A stretch of DNA of 64,000 nucleotides, from assembly GCF_003797765.1 (NCBI RefSeq), contig NZ_RKMB01000023.1, positions 35,264 to 99,263 on the forward strand, written 5' to 3'. Position numbers and translations under genes: made by a program. Of this stretch, positions 18,031-26,583 are shown in pieces (position 1 is the first letter of the stretch; each line of letters opens with the position of its first letter). The DNA comes from Ramlibacter sp. WS9 (GTDB lineage Bacteria > Pseudomonadota > Gammaproteobacteria > Burkholderiales > Burkholderiaceae_C). The notes under the pieces are model-generated. The model saw only the letters and a program-made list of their open reading frames with translations, did no database searches and was not told the DNA's origin.

Positions 18031-18201
18031 TCTTAGTGCTTAAACGACAAAACTTGCACGTTCTAAGTTACTAAACGACAATTTGCTGTTCAAACCCTCT
18101 TTCTTAAGTGATTCGGAGTGAAGGCGGATGAGCTGTGGAGAACTGAATCTAAGTGCCTGAACGACAAATCAGTCATTTTCTTAGTGTCACAGCGACATGT
18201 T
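18031..18201 (+). repeat. Four ~23-bp direct repeats upstream of and into the Fic gene start
   Basis: Copies start at 18031 (TCTTAGTGCTTAAACGACAA), 18062 (TCTAAGTTACTAAACGACAA), 18148 (TCTAAGTGCCTGAACGACAA) and 18179 (TCTTAGTGTCACAGCGACAT). The consensus is about TCTWAGTGNCTNAACGACAA. Copies 1-2 and 3-4 are each exactly 31 bp apart, about three helical turns, and the pairs are 86 bp apart. The last copy covers the ATG at 18197. The likely role is an autoregulatory operator for the DNA-binding N-terminus of the downstream protein. Confidence 0.75.
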
Positions 18202-19732
18202 TGACCAACTTCTAAGTGGAATCGACGACCTCCACATGAAATCTGCTCGCCTACGCATGCCAACCGATGAGTTGCTGTTCGCGGCATCGTTGCCCAGCGC
18301 TGAGGCCAGGAACCTGCAGCGCCAAGCCGCTGTGGGAGCACTTGTCCGCGTGTGTAAGGGCGTCTATGCCCCTCAAATGCCGAGCGAGGAACTCGCCGCG
18401 CTTGTACGTCGCAACTGGCAGCGCGTGGCCGGCGTCGTCGTGCCCGGGGGAGTGGTCTCGCACATCAGTGCGATGAAGGGCGGGGTGCTACCGACTGGCG
18501 ATGTGACGCTGTCGCATCCAACCGTCTTCAACAAGAAGGTGACCCTCCCGGGCTTGGTTGTGCGAGTCGTGCGAGGCCCAGGACCGCTGCCCGGAGACTT
18601 GCCGATGGGGACTTCTGGTGTGCACTACGCCGGCCGCACGAGAATGCTGCTCGAGAACATTGGCCGCAAGGGAGACCTGCGAGCGCCAATAGAGGATGTC
18701 GAGAGCCGGCTTGTTTCGGTGCTCAACGCATCGGGAGAGAAGGCCCTGAATGACATTCGTGACCAGGCGGCGGCCCTGAGTCCTGCACTGGGCGCTGAGA
18801 AGGCCCTGAATGAACTGAGGAGCATCATTGGGGCCCTGCTGGGGACCCACTCCAAAGGCGAGCTGCGCACCAGGGAGGGCTTGGCAGTTGCACAGGGCTC
18901 GCCGGTGGACCAAGTGCGTACAGCTCGATTCGAGGTGCTGGCCGCGCAGCTTCGAGCCGAGCCGCTGCCACGCATCGAATCGAACGTGGTGGGAATTGCG
19001 CGGCAGCATTTCGCCTTTGTCGAGTCGTACTTCTCTAACTACGTTGAAGGCACGAAGTTCGACATCGACCAAGCACGGGGCATCGTGATGAACAACACCA
19101 TCGTGCCCAACCGCCCCAAGGATTCGCACGACATCCTGGGTGTGTTTCGACTGGCCATCACGTCGCCCTTCCGGGACAGCCCTCCCGTCGCCGGCCCGGA
19201 ATTTCTGGAAGGCCTGGAACACTGGCATGCGGAAATGCTGAAGATGCGGCCGGAGGCGAATCCGGGCAAGCCCAAACTTGAGGTGAATTACGCGGGCACG
19301 ACGAAGTTCGTGGAGCCGGCCTATGTGCGCGGCACCCTTGCGGAGGGCTCCCGTCTCGCGCTCTCCGTTCCCGAAGGCTTGGCCCGTGCCGTGTACTACG
19401 CGTTTCTCGTCTCTGAGGTTCACCCGTTCGACGACGGCAACGGGCGCCTCTCGCGGTTGGCAATGAACGCGGAGCTCACTCGAACGGGCTTGAGTCGCAT
19501 CATCATCCCGACCCTCTATCACCCGCAGTATGTGGATTGCGCGCGTGCGCTCACCCGAGGCAACGACCCGTCCGGCTTCGTCCGGAGTCTCGCCAAGATG
19601 GCGCGATGGGCAAGCCAGTTCGATTACTCGAATCTCGATGCGCTCATCACAACTCTGAGGGGAACCAACGCGCTAGAAGAGTCGCCCGCTCAATTCCGCT
19701 TGTTGAACGCGGACGGGAGCTATGAGGCCTGA
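18197..19732 (+). CDS. Fic-domain protein fused to an AbiEi-like N-terminal region
   Basis: 511 residues. The C-terminal half is a Fic domain with the full motif HPFDDGNGRLSR near residue 409 and an upstream inhibitory-helix motif SNYVEG (S-x-x-x-E-G) near residue 280, so it is probably an AMPylating enzyme under self-inhibition. The first ~200 residues resemble the winged-helix plus C-terminal part of AbiEi-type antitoxins (LFAASLPSAEARNLQRQAAVG, later VCKGVYAP, VSHISAMKGG and GRTRMLLENIG). A 20-residue segment is duplicated in the linker (EKALNDIR / EKALNELR). Base use is less GC-rich than its neighbours, hinting at transfer. Likely a one-protein toxin-antitoxin or defence unit. Confidence 0.8.
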   Translation: MFDQLLSGIDDLHMKSARLRMPTDELLFAASLPSAEARNLQRQAAVGALVRVCKGVYAPQMPSEELAALVRRNWQRVAGVVVPGGVVSHISAMKGGVLPTGDVTLSHPTVFNKKVTLPGLVVRVVRGPGPLPGDLPMGTSGVHYAGRTRMLLENIGRKGDLRAPIEDVESRLVSVLNASGEKALNDIRDQAAALSPALGAEKALNELRSIIGALLGTHSKGELRTREGLAVAQGSPVDQVRTARFEVLAAQLRAEPLPRIESNVVGIARQHFAFVESYFSNYVEGTKFDIDQARGIVMNNTIVPNRPKDSHDILGVFRLAITSPFRDSPPVAGPEFLEGLEHWHAEMLKMRPEANPGKPKLEVNYAGTTKFVEPAYVRGTLAEGSRLALSVPEGLARAVYYAFLVSEVHPFDDGNGRLSRLAMNAELTRTGLSRIIIPTLYHPQYVDCARALTRGNDPSGFVRSLAKMARWASQFDYSNLDALITTLRGTNALEESPAQFRLLNADGSYEA

Positions 19733-19787
19733 TTGGTAGCATCCCCGTTGGGCCGCAGCGCCATCGGAGCCCGCCGGCGAGTGCGAC

Positions 19788-19973
19788 TCAGTAGCCGACG
19801 CGCAGCAGGCGCTGGGCGCGAGCGCTCAGTTTGGCATCGAAGCCGGCCTGGTCCAAGTCGCGCGCGACCGAAGCCCAGTTCTTGAAGAACGAAGCCAGGA
19901 TGGCGAGACCGGCGGTGAGGCGGCTGGCACCGGCGTGGTTGGCGGAGTGGCTGCCGTAAACGAGGGTGGTCAT
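19788..19973 (-). CDS. Small hypothetical protein, end of a three-gene small-protein operon
   Basis: 61 residues (begins MTTLVYGSHSANHAGASRL), helical, with AAGGA 9 bp before the ATG. No known domain. The C-terminus (ARAQRLLRVGY) is loosely like that of the small protein at 24278-24478 (AASAYLRVVR). It is 45 bp after the 49-residue ORF and on the same strand as the membrane protein upstream. Function unknown. Confidence 0.55.
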   Translation of the reverse strand: MTTLVYGSHSANHAGASRLTAGLAILASFFKNWASVARDLDQAGFDAKLSARAQRLLRVGY

Positions 19974-20018
19974 GATTTTTTTCCTTCGATCAGAGAGTTG
20001 AAAACTGAAATGCTGGAT

Positions 20019-20168
20019 TCAGGGTTGGCGGCGAAGCTCGTTGGTGCGGCGCCGCTCCCGCTGGCGCAGCGCGATGCGATAGGACCAGGCATCGAGCCCC
20101 GCCAACCACCTCGCCGGCAACCGCCGCAGAAGCGGCAGCAGCCAAGCTGAGTAAGCGATCGCACTCAT
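20019..20168 (-). CDS. 49-residue Arg-rich small protein
   Basis: Short frame MSAIAYSAWLLPLLRRLPAR... ending RERRRTNELRRQP, starting at the ATG at 20166-20168 with GGAGC upstream. A hydrophobic/amphipathic start is followed by a strongly basic tail, somewhat like small DUF1127-type proteins, though I cannot confirm this. It starts 14 bp after the membrane protein stop, so it is likely co-transcribed. Confidence 0.5.
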   Translation of the reverse strand: MSAIAYSAWLLPLLRRLPARWLAGLDAWSYRIALRQRERRRTNELRRQP

Positions 20169-20182
20169 CGTGAGCTCCGTGC

Positions 20183-20623
20183 TCAGTAATAGGCCTTGAT
20201 GTCGCGCGAGGCGCTGGCGCTCATGGCACGGCTGATGTCGGCCATCACGCGGGCGTCCGTCAGTGCGACTTCCCAGAGCTTGCGGTCTTCTTCGGCCTGA
20301 ACGCGGGACGCGTTCCAGCGGCGCAGGCCGGCACGCGTTGCCGCAACTGCGCGCTTGGCCGGCGACGCCAGCAGCGCCAGTGACGCGAAGGCAATGGCCC
20401 ACAACACGATCCAGGCGGCCAGCAGATGGCCCTCGGTCCAGGTGTCGACCACCTGGTTGGCCACCACCATCAGGGCGGCGACGATGGCGGCCAGCAACAG
20501 GCTGGCTGCGGCGCGGGCGCCGTTGAAACGGCTCGCGGCGTGCTTCACTTCATTGACGAAGCGTTCGGCGCGGACGACGCCGAGGTGTTCGGTGGGATGG
20601 TCCACGCGGGCAAATGCAGTCAT
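20183..20623 (-). CDS. Two-helix membrane protein of unknown function
   Basis: 146 residues. Two hydrophobic segments (about 41-58 AASLLLAAIVAALMVVANQV and 69-87 LLAAWIVLWAIAFASLALLA) are flanked by a hydrophilic N-terminus and a charged C-terminal helix (RRWNASRVQAEEDRKLWEVA). It is the first gene of a small operon divergent from the LysR regulator. GGGGAAG precedes the ATG. No family assigned. An AGGGT/ACCCT palindrome lies 62 bp upstream. Confidence 0.65.
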   Translation of the reverse strand: MTAFARVDHPTEHLGVVRAERFVNEVKHAASRFNGARAAASLLLAAIVAALMVVANQVVDTWTEGHLLAAWIVLWAIAFASLALLASPAKRAVAATRAGLRRWNASRVQAEEDRKLWEVALTDARVMADISRAMSASASRDIKAYY

Positions 20624-20672
20624 GGTTTTCTTCCCCTTTTCAGGCGCTTGGTGGCGGTATTGCCATTGGGCG

Positions 20673-20696
20673 TAGGGTGATACTAGGGTGAACCCT
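20673..20696 (-). promoter_or_regulatory. Operator candidate between the small-protein operon and lysR
   Basis: TAGGGTGA occurs at 20673-20680 and again at 20684-20691, an 11-bp period, and the second copy forms the palindrome AGGGT-GA-ACCCT (20685-20696). On the minus strand it reads AGGGTTCACCCT; a close match (AGGGAAAACCCT) lies upstream of the small gene at 24278-24478. It is placed as expected for a LysR site in a divergent promoter. Confidence 0.5.
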
Positions 20697-20740
20697 GATA
20701 TTTATCCACTTTTGATTCGTGATGACTATCATTCAGGATA

Positions 20741-21709
20741 ATGATGAAAGCCCCGAACTTCCGCACGCTCGACCTGAACCTCCTGCGGGTCTTCGATGAG
20801 GTCATGACAGAGCGCAACCTCACCCGCGCGGCGCGCAATCTCGCCATGACGCAGCCGGCCGTGAGCAACGCGCTCAACCGGTTGCGCGACTCCGTGGGCG
20901 ACAAGCTGGTGGTGCGCAGCGGCTATGGCATCGAGCCCACGCCGCGCGCGCTGGCGCTCTGGCCCGCGATCTCCGACGCCCTGCGGCAGATGGAGGCCTC
21001 GCTGTCACCGGGCGACTTCACGGCCTCGGAGGCGGTCAACACCTTCGTGCTGGCCATGGCCGACGCGACCGCGGCCGAAATCGTCCCCGGGCTGGTCGAG
21101 ATCATCGAACGCGATGCGCCAGGCGTGTCGATGCGGGTGCTGCCGCTGACCACGCGCGACCCGCGCCGGCTGCTGGATGAAGGCGAGATGGACCTCGCGA
21201 TCGGCTTCTTCCCCGCCGTGCTGGCCGACCTGACGGCGCAGGCCCAGGCCGGCAACATGGCGGCCTTCGACCACCAGCGCCTCTTCCACGGCGAATACGT
21301 CTGCGTGATGCGCAAGGACCATCCGCTGGCGAAAGGCCCACTGACAATCAAGCGCTACACCCAGGCACACCATCTGCTCGTGAGCTTTTCCGGGCGGCCG
21401 TTCGGCTTCGTCGATGAAGCGCTGGCCTCGCTCGGCCACAAGCGCCGCATCGTGCTGACGGTGAACCAGTTCTTCACCGCGGGCCGCGTCGTCGCCACCT
21501 CCGACCTGCTGTCCGTGCTGCCGCGCCACTTCGTCCGGGTGACCGGCATGGCGGACGAATTCGTGCTGCGCGACCTGCCCTTCGATGTCTCGCCCGTCCA
21601 CGTGGATTCGCTCTGGCACCGGCGCCAAGGGCAAAGAAGCGATCACGCGTGGCTGCGGCTCGCGGTGGCCGCGGCGTCCCAGAAGGCGTTCGGCGAGGCC
21701 GGCCGCTAG
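20741..21709 (+). CDS. LysR family transcriptional regulator
   Basis: 322 residues. The N-terminal winged helix (DLNLLRVFDEVMTERNLTRA, then ARNLAMTQPAVSNALNRLRD) is followed by a substrate-binding domain of the NodD/PcpR-like subgroup (MRKDHPLAKG; ATSDLLSVLPRHFV). The start is ATGATG at 20741/20744. It is divergent from the small-protein operon and probably regulates it through the AGGGT sites between them. It is convergent with nothing; a serine hydrolase follows 129 bp later. Confidence 0.9.
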   Translation: MMKAPNFRTLDLNLLRVFDEVMTERNLTRAARNLAMTQPAVSNALNRLRDSVGDKLVVRSGYGIEPTPRALALWPAISDALRQMEASLSPGDFTASEAVNTFVLAMADATAAEIVPGLVEIIERDAPGVSMRVLPLTTRDPRRLLDEGEMDLAIGFFPAVLADLTAQAQAGNMAAFDHQRLFHGEYVCVMRKDHPLAKGPLTIKRYTQAHHLLVSFSGRPFGFVDEALASLGHKRRIVLTVNQFFTAGRVVATSDLLSVLPRHFVRVTGMADEFVLRDLPFDVSPVHVDSLWHRRQGQRSDHAWLRLAVAAASQKAFGEAGR

Positions 21710-21838
21710 CAGCCGCCACCTGCGGCGTGTCGCCCAGGCGGCTCGATTTCCCTTTGGCGACGACGCGCTGCCGTCCGGCGGTAGTGCCTCGGCGCCGCGC
21801 TGCGAAGAATGACTGTCACCCCAATAAAGGAGACAGCC

Positions 21839-23248
21839 ATGCAGATCCACTCCCTCCCCACATCCCGCCGCGGATTCCTCTCGCTCGGCGGCGCCGCTCT
21901 GGCCAGTGCCGCAGCCGGCGCCACCTTGAGCGGCTGCGGCGGCGCGCACGCTGCCGACGCCAGCTTCTGGACGACCACCAACCCCGGTGTCAGCGCCACC
22001 GCTGCCAATGGCGCGAAGATCAATGGCTTCGTCGCACCGCAGTTCCAGGGCGTGTTCGACGCGTTTGTCGCCAACTTCAACACCCGCTCGGAGATCGGCG
22101 CGTCGGTGGCCGTGACGGTGAATGGCGCGCCGGTCGTGGAAGCCTGGGGTGGCTACGCGGACGCGCTGTCGCCGCAGCCGTCGCAAACCTGGAACCGCGA
22201 CACGGTGTCGCTGGTGTTTTCGTGCACCAAGGGCGCGACTGCCTTGTGCGCCCACATGCTGATCGCGCAAGGCAAGCTGGAACTGGACAAGCCGGTCGCC
22301 CAGTACTGGCCCGAGTTCGCCGCCAACGGCAAGGGCGCCATCACCGTGCGCATGCTGCTGCAGCACCAGGCCGGCCTGGCGGCGATCCCGTTCAGTCTGC
22401 CGGTGCCGCCGGGCGGCTGGGCCGACTGGAACCTGATGACCTCGCTGCTCGCGCAAGCCACGCCGTTCTGGGAGCCGGGCACCGGCCACGGCTACCACGC
22501 ACTGACGTTCGGCTGGCTGGTCGGCGAGCTGGTGCGCCGGGCGAGCGGCAAGTCGCTCGGCACCTTCTTCCAGGAGCAGGTCGCGCAGCCATTGGGCGCG
22601 GACTTCTGGATCGGTATGCCCACGGCCCAGCTGCCCCGCGTCGCGCCGATGCTGGGTGCGACCGAAGCGCTGGCCTACGAGCCTTTCCTGGCCAAGATCT
22701 TTTCGGACCCGAGCTCGATGCAGTCGGCCGTGTTCTTCAACCTGGGGGGTTGGCTGGGCCTGCCGCCCAGCACGCCGCCAGCGTACAACACCGAAGCATC
22801 GCTCAAGGCCGAGATTCCCGCAGCCGGCGGCGTGACGAACGCGCGCGGCCTGGCCACCATGTATGCCGCACTCGCCAACGGCGGCGCGCTCGGTGCGACG
22901 CGCCTGCTGCCCAGCGACTACGCCGCCACCATGGGACTCATCCACAGCGCGTCCCTGGTCGACCGCACGGTGCTGGTCCCCACGCGCTTCGGCCAGGGCT
23001 TTCACGGCAGCATCGACAACCGCGTACTCGGCCCGGGCCTCTCGGTGATCATGGGCGCCAACGCGTTCGGCCACGCCGGCTTCGGGGGCAGCGTGGGCTT
23101 TGCGGACCCGCAGGCGAAACTTTCCTTCGGCTACAACATGAACAGGATGGGTCCCGGTACCGGCCTGAACGACCGCGGCCAGTCGCTGGTCGATGCCACC
23201 TACCGCGCGCTCAACTATTCGGGCAACAAGTGGGGCGCGTGGGTGTAA
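21839..23248 (+). CDS. Exported serine hydrolase, beta-lactamase/EstB family
   Basis: 469 residues from the ATG at 21839, which has AAAGGAGA upstream. The signal is Tat-like (SRRGFLSLGGAALASAAAGA) ending near SGCGG, so it could be a lipoprotein. Class C beta-lactamase fold: SxxK motif SCTK, the tyrosine region HGYHALTFGWLVGEL, and the HxG-type motif HAGFGGS. Such proteins are usually family VIII carboxylesterases acting on small esters rather than antibiotic-resistance enzymes. The AraC regulator follows 35 bp later and may control it. Confidence 0.85.
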   Translation: MQIHSLPTSRRGFLSLGGAALASAAAGATLSGCGGAHAADASFWTTTNPGVSATAANGAKINGFVAPQFQGVFDAFVANFNTRSEIGASVAVTVNGAPVVEAWGGYADALSPQPSQTWNRDTVSLVFSCTKGATALCAHMLIAQGKLELDKPVAQYWPEFAANGKGAITVRMLLQHQAGLAAIPFSLPVPPGGWADWNLMTSLLAQATPFWEPGTGHGYHALTFGWLVGELVRRASGKSLGTFFQEQVAQPLGADFWIGMPTAQLPRVAPMLGATEALAYEPFLAKIFSDPSSMQSAVFFNLGGWLGLPPSTPPAYNTEASLKAEIPAAGGVTNARGLATMYAALANGGALGATRLLPSDYAATMGLIHSASLVDRTVLVPTRFGQGFHGSIDNRVLGPGLSVIMGANAFGHAGFGGSVGFADPQAKLSFGYNMNRMGPGTGLNDRGQSLVDATYRALNYSGNKWGAWV

Positions 23249-23283
23249 CGCAGGCGGCAACACCGGATTGACCGGCGCGGCGC

Positions 23284-24261
23284 ATGGGCTTACGGTGCGC
23301 CATGGTCAGTGCCAACGACCCCACCATGGCCCCCGCCCAGCGCTGGCGCTCGCAGTTCCACACGTCTTGCGCCGACGAGGCGGTCGAGACCGTGGAGCGC
23401 CTCTACGGGCCGCACTCGCTGGCATTGCGCACACGGACGGGGCTCGACATGCGGTTGGCCGGCTTCGACGTGGGCCGCCTCACGGTGTCCAGCATCGAAT
23501 ATGGCTGCGTGGCAACAGCCCGCACCGAGGAGCCGCACGACTACTGGGTCTTCTCTTACGCGGCGCGAGGTGAGATCGTGCTCGGCAAGGACATTGTGCG
23601 GGCCGGCACCGCAGGCGTGCGCACGCCGGATGCCGCCGGCGATCTGCCGATGTCCGCCGACCTGCGCTTGATGAACCTGAAAGTCACGCAAGCCGACCTC
23701 ATGGGCGCGGCGCGCACGCTGTTCGGCGAACTGCCGGCCGCTCCGCTGGGTTTCATGGAACTGGCCGCGCCCGGCTCGGCGCCGGCGTTGCATCTGCAAG
23801 GCTTGATGCAGCGGCTGAACCAGCTGCCCGTGTGCCCGGGGCCGCAAGCCGCGCTGATCGAGCGGCGCTGGCAGGAGGCGGCGCTGCTTGAATTGTTCTT
23901 GCTGTGGCCACACACCTGGTCGCGTTACCTCGGCTCCGAGGCACCACGAGGCAGCGCCGTGGAGAGGGCGATCGACTACATCCAGGCGAACGCCGGTGCC
24001 GACGTGACGCTGGCCGATGTAGCCGCTGCCGCCGGTGTGGGCGCCCGCGCGCTCACCAGCGGGTTCGAGAAGAAACTCGGCATCTCGCCGATGCGCTATC
24101 TGCAGCAGTGCCGGCTCGAACGCGCGCGGGCAGACTTGCTGGACGCGCGCGCGAGCGTCACCGAAATCGCGTACCGCTGGGGCTTCGGCAACCTGGGCGA
24201 CTTCGCGGCGCGCTACCGCGAGCGCTTCGGCGAGAAGCCGAGCGAAACACTGCGCCGTTAG
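23284..24261 (+). CDS. AraC family transcriptional regulator
   Basis: 325 residues from the first ATG; later in-frame ATGs at 23302 and 23326 are possible starts. The N-terminal part is a cupin-like ligand-binding domain of the AraC_binding_2 type (DYWVFSYAARGEIVLGKD). The C-terminal ~100 residues carry two helix-turn-helix motifs (DVTLADVAAAAGVGARALTS, and VTEIAYRWGFGNLGDFAARY). It resembles regulators of aromatic or hydroxylated-acid catabolism. Its target is unknown; the upstream esterase is the nearest candidate. Confidence 0.87.
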   Translation: MGLRCAMVSANDPTMAPAQRWRSQFHTSCADEAVETVERLYGPHSLALRTRTGLDMRLAGFDVGRLTVSSIEYGCVATARTEEPHDYWVFSYAARGEIVLGKDIVRAGTAGVRTPDAAGDLPMSADLRLMNLKVTQADLMGAARTLFGELPAAPLGFMELAAPGSAPALHLQGLMQRLNQLPVCPGPQAALIERRWQEAALLELFLLWPHTWSRYLGSEAPRGSAVERAIDYIQANAGADVTLADVAAAAGVGARALTSGFEKKLGISPMRYLQQCRLERARADLLDARASVTEIAYRWGFGNLGDFAARYRERFGEKPSETLRR

Positions 24262-24277
24262 TTCGGTCTATCGCGCC

Positions 24278-24478
24278 TTAGCGCACGACGCGCAGATAAG
24301 CGCTGGCGGCGATTCGCAATTCTTCGGCCTGCTGCGGGTCGGTCCCTGCGCGGGCTTCGGCGCTTTCCATGAGGCAGCGCGCGACGCCGGGGACGGCGGG
24401 CGTGGCCTTGAGCAGACGGGCAAGTTGGGCGATAAGGGCGTACATGGCTGGGTCGCCGGTGAGGGCGCGAGTGAACAT
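24278..24478 (-). CDS. Small helical hypothetical protein
   Basis: 66 residues (starts MFTRALTGDPAMYALIAQLA) with helical Ala/Leu-rich content and no known domain. The ATG at 24476-24478 lacks a good ribosome-binding site; MYALIAQLA at 24444 is an alternative start. An AGGGAAAACCCT element lies immediately upstream and matches the one before the small-protein operon at 20183-20623, so the two loci may share a regulator. Confidence 0.5.
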   Translation of the reverse strand: MFTRALTGDPAMYALIAQLARLLKATPAVPGVARCLMESAEARAGTDPQQAEELRIAASAYLRVVR

Positions 24479-24490
24479 GAAACAAGAATA

Positions 24491-24502
24491 AGGGTTTTCC
24501 CT
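24491..24502 (-). promoter_or_regulatory. AGGG-N4-CCCT element upstream of the small protein
   Basis: AGGGTTTTCCCT on the plus strand, AGGGAAAACCCT toward the gene. Nine of 12 positions agree with AGGGTTCACCCT at 20685-20696, and both precede genes for small helical proteins on the minus strand. Confidence 0.4.
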
Positions 24503-24635
24503 AGGGTCGCAAGTCCAATCCGGCCGTGTTGTCATGCAACTCGCGCATGGCAAGGGCCCGCCCCCGACATGGCCGGCGCCGGCTGAAGGCGATAGTTCAC
24601 TGAAAACGCGGGCTGCAAGGCGCTATGCTCCAACG

Positions 24636-26582
24636 ATGAGCTCGCCCCCCAGCCCCGCTCCCGCCGCGCCTTCCCAGGCCGTGGATTGGCTGGTGCAAGT
24701 CGGTCTCGCGGTGGAAGAGATGCTGTGGGTCTGGGACGCCGCCAGCGGCCGCGTGCTGTTCGCCAACCAGGCGTTCGAACGCTTCTGGGGCGTCGGCGCG
24801 AAGGAGCTGGGGCATGGGCGCGAGGCCCTGCTCGATCGCATCCACGCCGACGACCGCGACCGCATCAAGCGCGCGCGCCAGCACGTGCTGCAGTCGGCGT
24901 ACAGCGAAGAGTACCGAGTCATTGTCCCGGAGAAGGACAAGAAGTCCGGCCGCACCGGGCGGCTGCGCGAGCGTGCTTTCTCCAGCCGCGGCCCCAATGG
25001 CGCGCCTTGCATCACGCATGTGGCGCGCGACATCTCCTGGCAGTTCGACACCACCGCGCAGCTGCGCGACGAGATCAGCCGCCGCGCCGACGCCGAGCGC
25101 AGCCTGAGCGACGCGACGCACCGGCTCGAAACCCTCATCGCCAGCGCCAACGACGCGGTGATCACAATCGACGACAAGAGTGCCGTCGTCGACTGGAATG
25201 CAACGGCCGAGCGCATGTTCGGCTGGAGCCGGCAGGAGGCGCTGGGCCACACGCTGACGGAGATGATCATTCCGCCCGCGTTCCGCCAGCATCACGAAGA
25301 GGGCATCGCGCGCTTCCTGCGCGACGGCACCGGCACCATCTTCAACCGCCGGGTGGAAACACTGGCGCTGCGGCGCAACGGCGAGGAGTTCAACGTCGAA
25401 CTGTCGATCTGGCCCGTGCGCGCCGGCGACAGCTACACCTTCAGCTCCTTCATTCGCGACATCTCGCGGCGCAAGGCCGCCGAGAAGGCGCTCGCCGAGT
25501 CCGAGGTCAAGTACCGCAAGGTGGTGGAGAACGTCAACGAGGGCATCCTCATCACGGCGGGCGGCCGCATCCTGTACGCCAATCCGCGCGCGCTGGAACT
25601 CACCGGCCTGGACGACGAGACCGCCAAGTCCAGGCCCTTCATCGAATTCATCCACCCGGACGACCGTGAGCTGGTGCTGGGCAACCATATGCGTCGGCTG
25701 AAGGGCGAGCCGGTCGAGAACCACTACCAGTTCCGCGTGATCCACAAGAACGGCGACGTGCGCTGGCTTGAGATCAGCGCCGTGGTGTTCGAGTGGCAGA
25801 ACGCGCCGGCGACGCTGAACTTCCTGACCGACGTGACCGAGCGCCGCCGGGTCGAGCAGGACATGCTGTCGGCGCTGGCTCGCGAGCGCGAACTGTCCGA
25901 ACTGAAGTCGCGCTTCGTTGCCGTCGCGTCTCACGAGTTCCGAACGCCGCTCGCGGCAATCCTGTCGTCGATCGAGCTGCTGGACGACTACGGCACGCGC
26001 CTGCCGGAAGACGAACGCAAGGAGATCGTCGGGCTGATCAAGAACGCGGTGGCGCGGATGAACAAGATGGTCGAACAGGTGCTGGTGACGAGCCGGCTCG
26101 AGGCCGGCAGCTTCGCTTTCGAGCCCAAGGCACGCAACGTGCCCGAGCTGCTGGTGCAGGTGGCCGCCGAGATGGATCAAGCGCACCCCCAGGCGGCACG
26201 CATCGCGATGCGCTGCGAAGGCGTCGAGCAGGTGCGCCTGGTCGACGGCAAGCTGCTCAGCCACATCCTCGTAAACCTGCTCACCAACGCGCTGAAATAT
26301 TCGCCCCCCGACAGCGGCGTGACCTGCACCGCCACGGCCGAGGGCGAGCTGCTGCACCTGTCGATCGCCGACCGGGGCATCGGCATCCCGCCGGCCGACC
26401 TGCCGCGCCTGTTCGAGTCGTTCCACCGCGGCACCAACGTCGGCAACATCCAGGGCACCGGGATCGGCCTGCACATCGTCAAGGAGTGCGTGGCGCTGCA
26501 CCAGGGCACCATCGACGTCCGGAGCGAGCCGGGCCAGGGCGCGACCTTCCACGTGCAACTGCACGCGCCCCTCGTGGCCTGA
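24636..26582 (+). CDS. Cytoplasmic multi-PAS sensor histidine kinase
   Basis: 648 residues from the ATG at 24636; the frame is open further up but the extension is not domain-like. Three PAS domains in a row (about 25-120, 150-270, 275-395), then HisKA with the phospho-acceptor in VASHEFRTPLAAIL and an HATPase domain (LVNLLTNALKYSP; DRGIGIP; GTGIGLHIVKE). No membrane segment, so it senses an internal signal such as redox state, oxygen or a small molecule; no haem- or flavin-specific residues can be asserted. It is followed 1 bp later by a sigma-54 response regulator, its obvious partner. Confidence 0.9.
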   Translation: MSSPPSPAPAAPSQAVDWLVQVGLAVEEMLWVWDAASGRVLFANQAFERFWGVGAKELGHGREALLDRIHADDRDRIKRARQHVLQSAYSEEYRVIVPEKDKKSGRTGRLRERAFSSRGPNGAPCITHVARDISWQFDTTAQLRDEISRRADAERSLSDATHRLETLIASANDAVITIDDKSAVVDWNATAERMFGWSRQEALGHTLTEMIIPPAFRQHHEEGIARFLRDGTGTIFNRRVETLALRRNGEEFNVELSIWPVRAGDSYTFSSFIRDISRRKAAEKALAESEVKYRKVVENVNEGILITAGGRILYANPRALELTGLDDETAKSRPFIEFIHPDDRELVLGNHMRRLKGEPVENHYQFRVIHKNGDVRWLEISAVVFEWQNAPATLNFLTDVTERRRVEQDMLSALARERELSELKSRFVAVASHEFRTPLAAILSSIELLDDYGTRLPEDERKEIVGLIKNAVARMNKMVEQVLVTSRLEAGSFAFEPKARNVPELLVQVAAEMDQAHPQAARIAMRCEGVEQVRLVDGKLLSHILVNLLTNALKYSPPDSGVTCTATAEGELLHLSIADRGIGIPPADLPRLFESFHRGTNVGNIQGTGIGLHIVKECVALHQGTIDVRSEPGQGATFHVQLHAPLVA

Positions 26583-26583
26583 C

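Noticed and set aside
18031..18201. Iteron-like repeats as a plasmid replication origin
   Set aside because: No Rep gene, no DnaA boxes and no AT-rich melting region nearby; the repeats abut and enter the start of the Fic gene, so an operator is the simpler reading.
21839..23248. Beta-lactamase resistance gene
   Set aside because: The fold is beta-lactamase-like, but the motifs and the AraC neighbour fit the EstB-type esterase group; no resistance context.
21005..23263. Antisense open frame of about 750 codons opposite lysR and the serine hydrolase
   Set aside because: Spans two well-supported genes on the other strand and has an Arg/Ala/His-rich shadow composition.
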